A stretch of 64,000 nt of DNA, from contig NZ_BFAQ01000012.1 in the NCBI RefSeq assembly GCF_002933855.1, positions 56,245-120,244 on the forward strand, in the 5' to 3' direction. Source of the stretch: Vibrio penaeicida. Lineage in GTDB: Bacteria; Pseudomonadota; Gammaproteobacteria; Enterobacterales; Vibrionaceae. The notes under the pieces were generated by a model, which worked only from the letters and a program-made list of their open reading frames with translations, did not search any database and was not told the DNA's origin. Below, in pieces: positions 46,101-54,200 of the stretch. The position numbers and the translations under genes are program-made. Each line of letters starts with the position of its first letter. Position 1 is the stretch's first letter.

Positions 46101-47616
46101 CTTGGTGGTAAGCGTTCAGCCTTCTGGTCGAGCACACTCCGTGACCTATGAGTCGCTTTTGCAACCTGTCGATGAAACCTACGTTTTGCCTTCCAACGAT
46201 GAGTTAGAAGTGTTGAGTAAAAGTGAGCATGGCTCTTACTACTTATATACCTCTGGAACAACAGGAAAGCCCAAATGTGTAGTGATGAATAGCCGAGCGA
46301 CCTCCAATGTCATTGGGGAAACCTGTAAAGCGTGGGAAATTACTTCTGACGATGTTTTGATGTGTGTGACACCTTTCCATCATGATCTTTCTGTGTTCGA
46401 TATCTATGCGGCATTCTCGACGGGCGCCACCATTGTATTACCGGCAGCAGGAGAAGAAAAAGACGCAATCAGGTGGAATCAGCTGGTAGAGCAGCATGGC
46501 ATTACCATCTGGCAATCGGTGCCAGCCCTTATGGAAATGCTGCTTTCCTGTATGCAGGGTGAAAAACTGAAATCTTTACGACTAGTTTGTCAGGGTGGAG
46601 ATTACGTTAAGCCTAAGACCATTGAAGAGCTCCGAGCGTTAGAGCAAGATATCCGTATGGTTTCCATTGGCGGACCAACAGAAACGACCATATGGAGTGT
46701 ATGGCATTTTGTGACAGACGAGGACATCACCGTTATCCCATATGGTCGACCATTCCCTGCAAACCAATACTTCATTATGGATGGCTTAGGGAAACACGTC
46801 CCACAAGGGGTTGTCGGTCGAATCATGACAGTCGGGGCAAACCTTGCATCAGGCTATTTGGAAGATGGTGAGTTGAAACAAACTGACTATGTAACGATAG
46901 TGGACGATCAAGGCAATAAAGCCAGAGCCTTTAGAACAGGGGATTTAGGTTATTACCGTGAAGATGGGAACATCATTTTTGCCGGACGAGTTAACGGTTA
47001 CGTTAAGGTTAGGGGAGTACGCGTCTCGCTTCCTGACGTTGAGAAAGAGCTAAATCGATGTCCTGTGGTTGAACAGGTACTGATCGTGGATTACACAGAG
47101 CGTAATGGTGACATTGCTTTGGGTGCGATTTATACCGTTGCCGAAGGTCAATCTGCAAATACGGCAGATATACGTGAATTTGCCCAGCAGTGCTTACCAA
47201 ATTCTCACGTTCCTTCTCAGTTACTGGAACTGGATAAGCTTCCACTTTCGCGAAATGGTAAGTTCGATCGAAATCAAGCAAGAGAGCAATTGATTCTCTC
47301 ACTTGGTCAAACTGAACCAAGTACAGGTCAGGTTAAACAAAGCGCCAGTAAGCAGAGTACTTCTAAGCAAAGCAGCTCAATCGTTTCAGCGGTTGAACCG
47401 AACTTCGCAAAGATCATAGAAGCTTATGAACAAGTGATTGGGAAGCGTCTTGAAGGTTTTGATGAGAACAGTGCATTTTTATCGTTAGGGTTAAAGCCGT
47501 CTCATCTTAAGGAAGTGTCGTCTCAACTTAGCCATGTCTATGGTCATAAAGTGTTCGCTCGTAAGCTCATTAAATGCAGAAATGCGAAAGAGGTGAGTGA
47601 GCTAATATCAGGCTGA
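43102..47616 (+). CDS. NRPS Cy-Cy-A with degenerate carrier domain (VibF N-terminal half)
   Basis: About 1504 residues. Cy1 (1-430) has DMIAVDAQS, the intact DxxxxDxxS motif (43498-43524). Cy2 (455-880) has DALIVDGRT, with Thr for the last Ser (44869-44895). The adenylation domain (900-1400) has YLYTSGTTGKPK, SIGGPTETTIWS and the Lys of SRNGKFDRN. By analogy with VibF it should activate Thr and form methyloxazoline rings with an aryl acid. After a linker with three K-Q-S-x-S units comes a carrier-like domain whose motif reads SLGLKPSHL: Pro is where the Ser should be. The start is GTG 43090 or ATG 43102; GGA before the latter favours it. Confidence 0.9.
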   Translation: MRELTTVQTAYLVGRQSRQSMGGVAAHIYAEFDGEDIIQERLALAVTQLYASHPMLRMKITSEGQQTISPLSSIHRLVVDDVKHLNAEETESFLIDKRAAKTDQKLDLENGQCIEISATFHSQGKCRLHIDVDMIAVDAQSFRILVEDLAKFYTNEQCRKEASERVPFFDYLERQSSDNYLISKRKEDKKWWRERLTSIADAPTFPYVSESIDRQHGHSQRFTHLFTPDERASLEDLARKHHLTLTQLFLTLFSQAIGSSCAAPSFRLNVPTFHRGFYTEDVDAAIGDFSNLLIYSASLKAQESTLNHCRRTANQLNQLLSHESYSGVTLMRDLSRHHGTVQASPVVFTSGMDFDGDNLFSDEVTNVFGKMNWVISQGAQVTLDAQIAPAYNGIFVNWDVRMDVFPDGFVQTLFDKYIAIVVSLAANPESIHHSLEQTLVNLGFDCPSLPLESSLPQPLTELQKSYLLGRSTQIPMGGTAMHEFREYRGKIESDLVESRLEVLVKKYNALRMHIDEIKLVQYVSPKVGINFQSHDFRSLAIEQALKKSEEIRVANSHNMHDLSRSPWAVSVIQLPESDLTYQTIVFTSFDALIVDGRTHTLILSELLKKNSDQLHHISVSKAPDLNEFALKQNSEQATAKKLTDETYWENKLNPECVPPSLPWKQRIEDIKASHYQRESIVFEKSILTKLTMASAENSLFLNSSLSALILEGMSYWTTEQEMRVGFPVAIPQSGRPMGNDSTFVILEYRKNEGTLLERAQSIQNDMLEALDHLDFSGVDINRQIMSSRSTSLALPVVVTNGLAWDTLSEEDDLVFFSGVTQTPQVALDIRLNFDESKNLVLSFDYAVDALDKQVVVSILESIERHVLSVCENKHFDVAPREVVNLDHYKLNCDPSDFECSRFLAKIAKNLGGDASSDIAVICGDRQISYKAFGEDVHKVMQHIAHLGLKQGDVLAICLPKSPEHLVMTIACSLSGIIWVPIDASSPEERLDYLLSNCNASLVVSVQPSGRAHSVTYESLLQPVDETYVLPSNDELEVLSKSEHGSYYLYTSGTTGKPKCVVMNSRATSNVIGETCKAWEITSDDVLMCVTPFHHDLSVFDIYAAFSTGATIVLPAAGEEKDAIRWNQLVEQHGITIWQSVPALMEMLLSCMQGEKLKSLRLVCQGGDYVKPKTIEELRALEQDIRMVSIGGPTETTIWSVWHFVTDEDITVIPYGRPFPANQYFIMDGLGKHVPQGVVGRIMTVGANLASGYLEDGELKQTDYVTIVDDQGNKARAFRTGDLGYYREDGNIIFAGRVNGYVKVRGVRVSLPDVEKELNRCPVVEQVLIVDYTERNGDIALGAIYTVAEGQSANTADIREFAQQCLPNSHVPSQLLELDKLPLSRNGKFDRNQAREQLILSLGQTEPSTGQVKQSASKQSTSKQSSSIVSAVEPNFAKIIEAYEQVIGKRLEGFDENSAFLSLGLKPSHLKEVSSQLSHVYGHKVFARKLIKCRNAKEVSELISG
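47335..47379 (+). repeat. 15-bp tandem repeat in the synthetase linker
   Basis: Three 15-bp units at 47335, 47350 and 47365 encode KQSAS, KQSTS and KQSSS. They form the flexible linker between the adenylation domain and the degenerate carrier domain. Confidence 0.75.
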
Positions 47617-47636
47617 GTTTCTATCTATTGCTAAAA

Positions 47637-47662
47637 AGAGCCGAACTCAGAGGTTCGGCTCT
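47637..47662 (+). terminator. Hairpin after the Cy-Cy-A synthetase gene
   Basis: AGAGCCGAAC (47637-47646) and GTTCGGCTCT (47653-47662) form a perfect 10-bp stem 20 nt after the stop. The T tail is weak. Confidence 0.65.
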
Positions 47663-47975
47663 TATAGTGAGTTCAATGTAGAAATCAGTCGAGTAAAGGT
47701 TTTCAATTCTGTTATTACTGCATTATCAGCCATTCTTGGTTACTCAACGAGCGGCTATAGCCATGCAGGCGGAAAGCGGTTTGTTTATTTGTCCTGCCCT
47801 TTAAAAGCACCTTGATTGTGTTTTGGGGGGCGTAGGTAGGTTTTATCTTGATTGATCGGTATGAAAATAGTTAGCATATGGTCAATGACTTACTGCATCA
47901 CCGTTACGTATTCATATCGGGCTAAAATCCACTGGATCAATACATTTTATTTCACCAACCGCCAGATTAAATTTA
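47663..47975. other. Intergenic region before the siderophore-binding protein gene
   Basis: About 310 bases without a credible gene. A GGCTATAGCC palindrome is at 47753-47762. The iron-regulated promoter of the transport genes should lie at its right end. Confidence 0.45.
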
Positions 47976-47987
47976 AGTGATAAGAGA

Positions 47988-48007
47988 AATGAGAATCAAT
48001 ATTATTT
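47988..48007. promoter_or_regulatory. Fur-like box overlapping the start of the binding-protein gene
   Basis: AAATGAGAATCAATATTATT resembles a Fur box and overlaps the ATG at 47989. If functional it would block transcription or sit in the transcribed region; GATAAG just upstream extends the similarity. Confidence 0.5.
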
Positions 48008-48939
48008 TTAAAATCATTGCTGTGATTTTAATTTCAGTTTCGACGTCGGTTATTGCTAAACCTTCATCAACGACCCATGGATCTTATCCAAGAACGTTTG
48101 TAAATGCTGATGGTTCTGAAACAGCTATCCCCGCAAAACCAACCCGAATACTTTCTACATCTGTAACGATTAGTGGAACATTGCTTGCTATTGATGCTCC
48201 TTTGATTGCGAGTGCTTCTAATTACGAAGGGACGTTTTTCAAACAATGGGCAGATTTGGCTGAGAAACGACACGTTGAAAGTGTATGGCCAGCAGGGAGC
48301 GTCGATTTGGAGTCTGCGTATCTTTACGAGCCTGATTTAATTGTTGTGGCATGGCGAGGAGCCGATTCTGCGAGGGAGCAACTGGCTGAATTTCAACAAA
48401 TCGCTCCAACAATTGTGTTGGATTATACTGCTCTATCTTGGCAAGATTTAGCCATCAAGCTTGGTGATGCAACTGGATTGGAAAATCAGGCCCAGCAACG
48501 CATAGATGAATTTGATCAGCTCGTTGCAGACAGCAAAAGCAAAATAAAGATCCCAGATGGAGAAACAAACATTGTTGCCTACTATGGTGCCGGGTCAACC
48601 AATGCTGTCGCTCTGGAAACAGGGGTTCATGCTAAGCTGCTTTCAGATCTTGGATTTCGTATGGAAGCACAGAATCGTCAATGGCATGATAATAGCATTC
48701 CACTTTCCGACTTTTTGCGAGTACATTTCGAGTTGCTGACTCAGCTTAAGGCGCAAACCACATTCCTGTTAGAGGCGAATGAAGAAACCGCTAAAATGTT
48801 CATGCAAGATCCTATTCTCGTCAACCTTCCGGCGGTGAAGAAGAAGCAAGTCTTTGGCTTGGGTATGAATTCTTTTCGAATAGACATGTACAGCGCAATG
48901 GAAATTGTTAATGGTATCGTTGAAAAATTTGGCGAATAA
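47989..48939 (+). CDS. fepB: Ferric-siderophore periplasmic binding protein (FepB/ViuP type)
   Basis: About 316 residues with a signal peptide (MRINIIFKIIAVILISVS, cleavage after VIA) and a type-III binding fold: NADGSETAIPAKPTRILSTS at the front, YEPDLIVV near 120 and IVNGIVEKFGE at the end. No lipobox Cys, so soluble in the periplasm. It hands the iron complex to the FepD/FepG channel encoded next. The frame may also begin with GTG at 47977, but the ATG starts right at the signal peptide. Confidence 0.9.
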   Translation: MRINIIFKIIAVILISVSTSVIAKPSSTTHGSYPRTFVNADGSETAIPAKPTRILSTSVTISGTLLAIDAPLIASASNYEGTFFKQWADLAEKRHVESVWPAGSVDLESAYLYEPDLIVVAWRGADSAREQLAEFQQIAPTIVLDYTALSWQDLAIKLGDATGLENQAQQRIDEFDQLVADSKSKIKIPDGETNIVAYYGAGSTNAVALETGVHAKLLSDLGFRMEAQNRQWHDNSIPLSDFLRVHFELLTQLKAQTTFLLEANEETAKMFMQDPILVNLPAVKKKQVFGLGMNSFRIDMYSAMEIVNGIVEKFGE

Positions 48940-48975
48940 CCTAATGCTGAACAATGAGAAAAAAGGTTTTTTGGA

Positions 48976-50022
48976 ATGACAGCCATTGTCCATCCCGCCC
49001 CTAAAGATATCTGTAAAGAGCGGAGAGATACCAAAAAACGTATCTGGTTCTTTGTTGGATTGGTGTTGTTATTCGTAGTTTCTTGTTTCAGCATATTCAT
49101 TGGAACACACACTATCTCACCCAGCGTGACAATGGATGCCATCTATTCGTTTGATCAAAGCAATAGCGACCACCTTTTAGTTCACCACCTACGAATTCCC
49201 AGAACACTTCTTGCAATCATTGTTGGTGGAGCGTTAGGCGTATCTGGCGTTATTATGCAAGGGTTAGCTCGTAATCCGCTGGCTGATCCTGGAATCCTCG
49301 GGGTCAATGCTGGAGCAACGGTAGCCGTCGTATCGGCGATAGCATTTCTTGGCGTCTACGATGTCACTTACGTGATGTGGTTTGGTTTGTTGGGAGCAGC
49401 TTTGGCAGGGGCAGGTGTGTTTGTGCTTGCTGGTATTCGAAAAGGTGCCAATCCAGTCAGGGTAGTGCTAGCCGGTACAGCATTATCCGTCGTATTACTC
49501 GCGTTAACTCATATGATTACAGTTAATAGTGACGAGATGGTGTTTGAACAGTTTCGTCACTGGTCAGTCGGTTCATTTCAGGGGCGTGGTTACAATGTGG
49601 TGATTCCTACATCATTGCTAATTGCAGTAGGCTTGATCGTTGCGTTCTCACTGAGCAAAGCTTTAGATACTGTATCACTTGGAGAAGACATAGGTCATGC
49701 GCTTGGGGTTAATCCAGTGAAAATATGGAGCTTAGCGTCTATTGCCATTGTTATCTTGGCTGGCGCATCTACTGCGGCAGCAGGTCCCATCAGCTTTGTT
49801 GGTCTTACTGCACCTCATATCGCGCGAGTAATTTCCGGTCCTGATCATAAATGGCTATTACCATTTTCGTTACTTATTGCATCTACTCTGGCGGTTGTGG
49901 CTGATGTTTTAGGGCGAGTCATTGGCTACCCTAATGAGATTAGTGTAGGAATCATGATCGCATTGATAGGTGGTCCATTCTTTGTTTTCTTGGTCAAGCG
50001 CTGGAAGATTTCCCAACTATGA
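48976..50022 (+). CDS. fepD: Ferric-siderophore ABC transporter permease FepD
   Basis: A 348-residue FecCD-family inner-membrane protein with about nine to ten helices. Family motifs LRIPRTLLAIIVGGALGVSGVIMQ near residue 73, NPLADPGILGVNAGA near 100 and GPISFVGLTAPHIAR near 270 are present. It overlaps the next permease by four bases (ATGA). Confidence 0.92.
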   Translation: MTAIVHPAPKDICKERRDTKKRIWFFVGLVLLFVVSCFSIFIGTHTISPSVTMDAIYSFDQSNSDHLLVHHLRIPRTLLAIIVGGALGVSGVIMQGLARNPLADPGILGVNAGATVAVVSAIAFLGVYDVTYVMWFGLLGAALAGAGVFVLAGIRKGANPVRVVLAGTALSVVLLALTHMITVNSDEMVFEQFRHWSVGSFQGRGYNVVIPTSLLIAVGLIVAFSLSKALDTVSLGEDIGHALGVNPVKIWSLASIAIVILAGASTAAAGPISFVGLTAPHIARVISGPDHKWLLPFSLLIASTLAVVADVLGRVIGYPNEISVGIMIALIGGPFFVFLVKRWKISQL

Positions 50023-51080
50023 TTAATCCACGTACTCCTGTTCGCATGTCGGGTAACGGGCATGTCTTGCGCTTCGGGTCGCTATCGTTGCCCTATCAAC
50101 TTTTGCACATAGTTGTTGCTTTAATATTGTTTACATTCGTTTGTGCAATTTCTACGTATTCTATGACGTTGGGTAAGTTCAATATTTCCTTGGTCCAGGT
50201 TGTCGACGCTATTCTCGGAATGGGTGAAGGTGGAATAAAAGAACGGGTAATCCTCAACATAAGGTTGCCGAAAGTATTGACCGCCATTTTTGTTGGTGCA
50301 GCTCTGGGGATATCGGGTGCGGTTTTTCAGTCAGTATCCCGAAATGCTCTAGGTTCTCCAGACGTTATCGGTTTTACGACTGGTGCTGCGACTGGTGCCA
50401 TTGCACAGATTGTCTTGTTTGAACAAGGCGCATTAGAAGTTGCTTTGGCTGCCATCGTGGGCGGGATTCTTACCGCCGTTATCGTTTATCTGCTTGCTGT
50501 AAAAGCGGGAGTAGTGGGAGGCTATCGCCTAATACTGACAGGTATTGGCATTGGGTCTATTTTGAGTGCACTGAATGGGTTAATGCTCGTGAAGGGTAAC
50601 TTGGATAGCGCAATCATGGCTAACCTTTGGCTTGCTGGGTCTCTTCACGCCAGAACGTGGACGCATGTTTACCCAGTGCTCATTGGCGTGGTGGTGTTGC
50701 TGCCTGTTATGATGATCTTAAAGCGTGCACTTTCAATGATAGAAATGGGGGACGATATTGCCACCCAGCTAGGAATACGTGTTGAGAGAGTTCGTCTTTC
50801 CATGATTTTCTTCGCCGTTGTGTTAGCAGCATTTGCGACAGGTGCGGCAGGACCTATTGCATTTATCGCACTCGCTGCTCCTCAGTTAGTCGGTAGATTA
50901 AGGCAGTCACGAGCTTTGTCACTTTTCTCCTCCGCACTAATGGGGGCGCTGTTGGTTTTAATGGCGGATGTACTGATTCAGTGGTTGCCATTTCAAGCCA
51001 GTGTCCCGATAGGTCGAATGACTGGCATTGTGGGCGGTATCTACTTGATTTGGTTACTTACACGGTCTCGTCAGTTTTAG
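50019..51080 (+). CDS. fepG: Ferric-siderophore ABC transporter permease FepG
   Basis: A 353-residue FecCD-family permease. IRLPKVLTAIFVGAALGISGAVFQ near residue 82, NALGSPDVIGFTTGA near 110 and GPIAFIALAAPQLVGRL near 278 match the family. It is the heterodimer partner of FepD. Unusually, the ATPase gene is not next; a large NRPS gene with its own Fur box is inserted before it. Confidence 0.92.
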   Translation: MINPRTPVRMSGNGHVLRFGSLSLPYQLLHIVVALILFTFVCAISTYSMTLGKFNISLVQVVDAILGMGEGGIKERVILNIRLPKVLTAIFVGAALGISGAVFQSVSRNALGSPDVIGFTTGAATGAIAQIVLFEQGALEVALAAIVGGILTAVIVYLLAVKAGVVGGYRLILTGIGIGSILSALNGLMLVKGNLDSAIMANLWLAGSLHARTWTHVYPVLIGVVVLLPVMMILKRALSMIEMGDDIATQLGIRVERVRLSMIFFAVVLAAFATGAAGPIAFIALAAPQLVGRLRQSRALSLFSSALMGALLVLMADVLIQWLPFQASVPIGRMTGIVGGIYLIWLLTRSRQF

Positions 51081-51115
51081 ATTCCAGTCATCAAGAATAA
51101 TAATACATCCAACGC

Positions 51116-51135
51116 AAATGAGAATGCTTTACATT
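51116..51135. promoter_or_regulatory. Fur box before the C-PCP-PCP-C synthetase gene
   Basis: AAATGAGAATGCTTTACATT is identical over 20 bp to the box before the receptor gene at 30140-30159. It lies about 145 nt before the synthetase start, just after fepG. Confidence 0.8.
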
Positions 51136-51279
51136 AGCCTTTATTGAGAATAAAGTAACCCACTAATTTTTATTAACCCAGAAACAAATCCACTAGGAGT
51201 GGTCTTTGTTTTTGTAAAAAAATGGCTTTGGCTCCCTAAAAGGACAGTTCTGAATTCTTTCAGACTAGGAGAAAGGAAC

Positions 51280-54200
51280 ATGACAAGTAATAAGCTCCAC
51301 TTGCAAGATAAAAGTGGACGCGGCAACGCAGTAACGGAATTTGAAGAACAAGTTTGGATGCACCATCAGCAAAGCGAAGATGGGACAACTCAGTATTCAG
51401 CGGCTTACCATCTCACAGGAAAAACCAATATTGGTAGGCTAGTTGCCTCATTAAGCAAGCTTCCTCAATTCGTACCGTCTCTTAATGTGTGCTATCAGTT
51501 TGACGAAGATGCCGGATTACTAAAATCAGAAGGCAATGCTGCTTCTCAAACCATCAACATTGAAGCCGTGGATTCTATACAGGACGCGATTTCTCATCTT
51601 CAAAACAAGCAATCAACTCCTATCGCTCTAGAAACACATTCCCCAATCCAATTCATCGTCTATATCTGTGAAGAGAGTGAAGTGGTTTTGGGTGTGATTT
51701 CGCATCAAATATTAAATGGTGAAGTTTCTTGGAAAGAGATTTTTGAAGTTCTAAGTTCGCTCTATAACCATGGTTTATCGGCGATAGAGAGCCAAGACCG
51801 ATCTGAGCACGTGATTGGTTTCACTCCTCTTCAGAAATTAAACAACCTTTCAGAATCTTACTTGCCTTGGATTAAGCGCTCTGCACAGGATATAGACCTA
51901 GTTCAGACTGGAATCAATGACGATATTTCTTCTTATCTTCATGCAGCAATACCTCGGAAATTTTCAACGTCTATCCAAAGAAATACCTATGAAAAACGTT
52001 TTGGAAGAACAATGAATGACGTAGAAATTCTTTCTGCTACTGCGGTTCTTTTTGCTCGTTACGTCACAGAATCTAATGGCTTAGATAACTTGGATGTGTT
52101 TGTACCCTCCGATACTAGCCAGCAAGCCTTTGAGATGAATGGATCCATGATTGAGTCGGGATTAACTCATCTAACCCTGGGCAATACAAATACAGATCTG
52201 GGTAAGGCTATTACCGATGTTATTGCACACCTAACAACTGCACAGAATTCCAGCGAAGAAGAGGTGTTTACGGGTTCAGCGGCATTGGTAACTTGGCTTG
52301 TTGATCCTTCAAGCTATTTGTCGCTTGAAGAAATTGAAGCGAAGAAACTGCCAATGGCACCACTTCATCCAAAATTTGAAATTTCTTTAGGTGTTGGTGT
52401 TAACCCACAGGGTGAGTTGTCTCTTGAACTTGTGACAGGTTCAACCATTTCGCCACATGTTGGCGCGTATTTTTTTGAGCAATTCATCGGTTACATTGGA
52501 GGAGAGCCAGTCGCTAAGCCAGTGATACAGGCGCAGACCATTGTCTCGGAAACGTTGCCAGTGCAAGTTGAGGAACAAACTCAATCGATTTTGGATGTGA
52601 TTTTAGCTGAGTTCCGCGCTGCATTAGATCTAGAACACTTGACCAAAGATGACGACTTCTTTGATTTCGGCGGGCATTCTCTTATCGGAACCAGAGTCAT
52701 CGGTCGGTTGTTAAAAGATCATGGGATTGAAGTACGAATTGATGACTTGTTTACCTACAGAACGGCTGCCGAGTTGGCAAAACGTGCCAAGAAGCAGGAA
52801 CATGTCGAATCGATGGGTATCCAGGCTGAAGAAGCAGAATCTACGTTAGACTCCGTTGCGGATCTTATCTTAGCCGAGTTTAAGGAAGCCCTAGCGTCCG
52901 AAACAATGACAACAACAGACGATTTCTTCGATTTCGGAGGACATTCTCTTATCGCGACTCGTGTTATAGGTCGACTGTTGACGCACCACGGTATCGAAAT
53001 CAGCATCAACGATTTGTTCAGTAATCCGACTGCTCGCTCATTGGCTGAGCAAGCCGCTTTACAGGTTTCGGCACAAACTGAAGAGACGACTGCGATAAGT
53101 GAAGCTGGCTCGTCCATCGCACCATTGTCACTGGCTCAAAACTCTCTTTGGAAGGCGATTCCGAAATACGCTAAATTTGGGTTAAACACCATTTTCAACT
53201 TACCGTTTGTATTACGTTTCCTGGACGAGCTGGACGAAGTCGCGTTTGGGGAAGCATGCAGGGATCTGATTACTCGACATGCAGGGTTACGAAGCCATTT
53301 CTTTGAGGATAACGGTAAACCGTGTCAGCAAGTGATTGATGTGAGTAGCCTTGATAACTACAAATGGTTTTGGACTTCTGGTGAGTGTGAGATTGAAGAC
53401 AGAGATGAATTTCTAAAGCAAGAAGCCATTCATCCTTTTGACTTAAAGAGTGAGTTGCCTCTGCGAGTACGTTTTATCCGCTGTAAAGAGTCTGGGCAGC
53501 AATTCCTATCCTTCCTGTTCCACCACATCGTACAAGACGAGTGGTCAGTGAACTTGATGATGGATGAATTGAATTACGCGTATAAACTGCGTGTACAAGG
53601 AAAGTCGCCAGCTTGGAGACACGAAGCCCTTCCAATGCACGAATATGCACGTATGCAGAAGAGTTCGGGAACGCATCAAAAGCATCTAGACTACTGGTTA
53701 AACAATCTTAAAGATGTACCTTGGTCCACACCTATCTTCCCTAAAGATCATCCACTATCAAGTAATGTTATAGAAGCGGGACCGAAAGGCGGCTGGATTA
53801 TTGTTGAGATAGAAGACGATGTGAGAGATGGTCTATATGCTCTTGCTAAAGCGCAAAGTGCATCTTTGTTCAATGTGGTTTATGCATCTATTGCAGCTGC
53901 TCTGAATGTGCTAGGTGCACCAGATAAACTTATTGTGGGTACATCTGCTTCTGGTCGACACGATGTTGAATACTACGACACGATTGGCTATTTCACCACG
54001 GTCGTTGCCCACTTGGTTAACTTTGGTGAGGCTAAGACCGTCGCCGAATTGGTCGCCCAAGTGAAAAACACAATCAACGACTCCATGCCGTACGCAGACA
54101 TGCCAATCGATCTTATTGAAGAGGGTTTAGTTGGCGGTGAACCCGACGTAGATGGTCACATGTTTGAAGTCTTCATTCAGCTCCATGCCAAGAGTAAATT

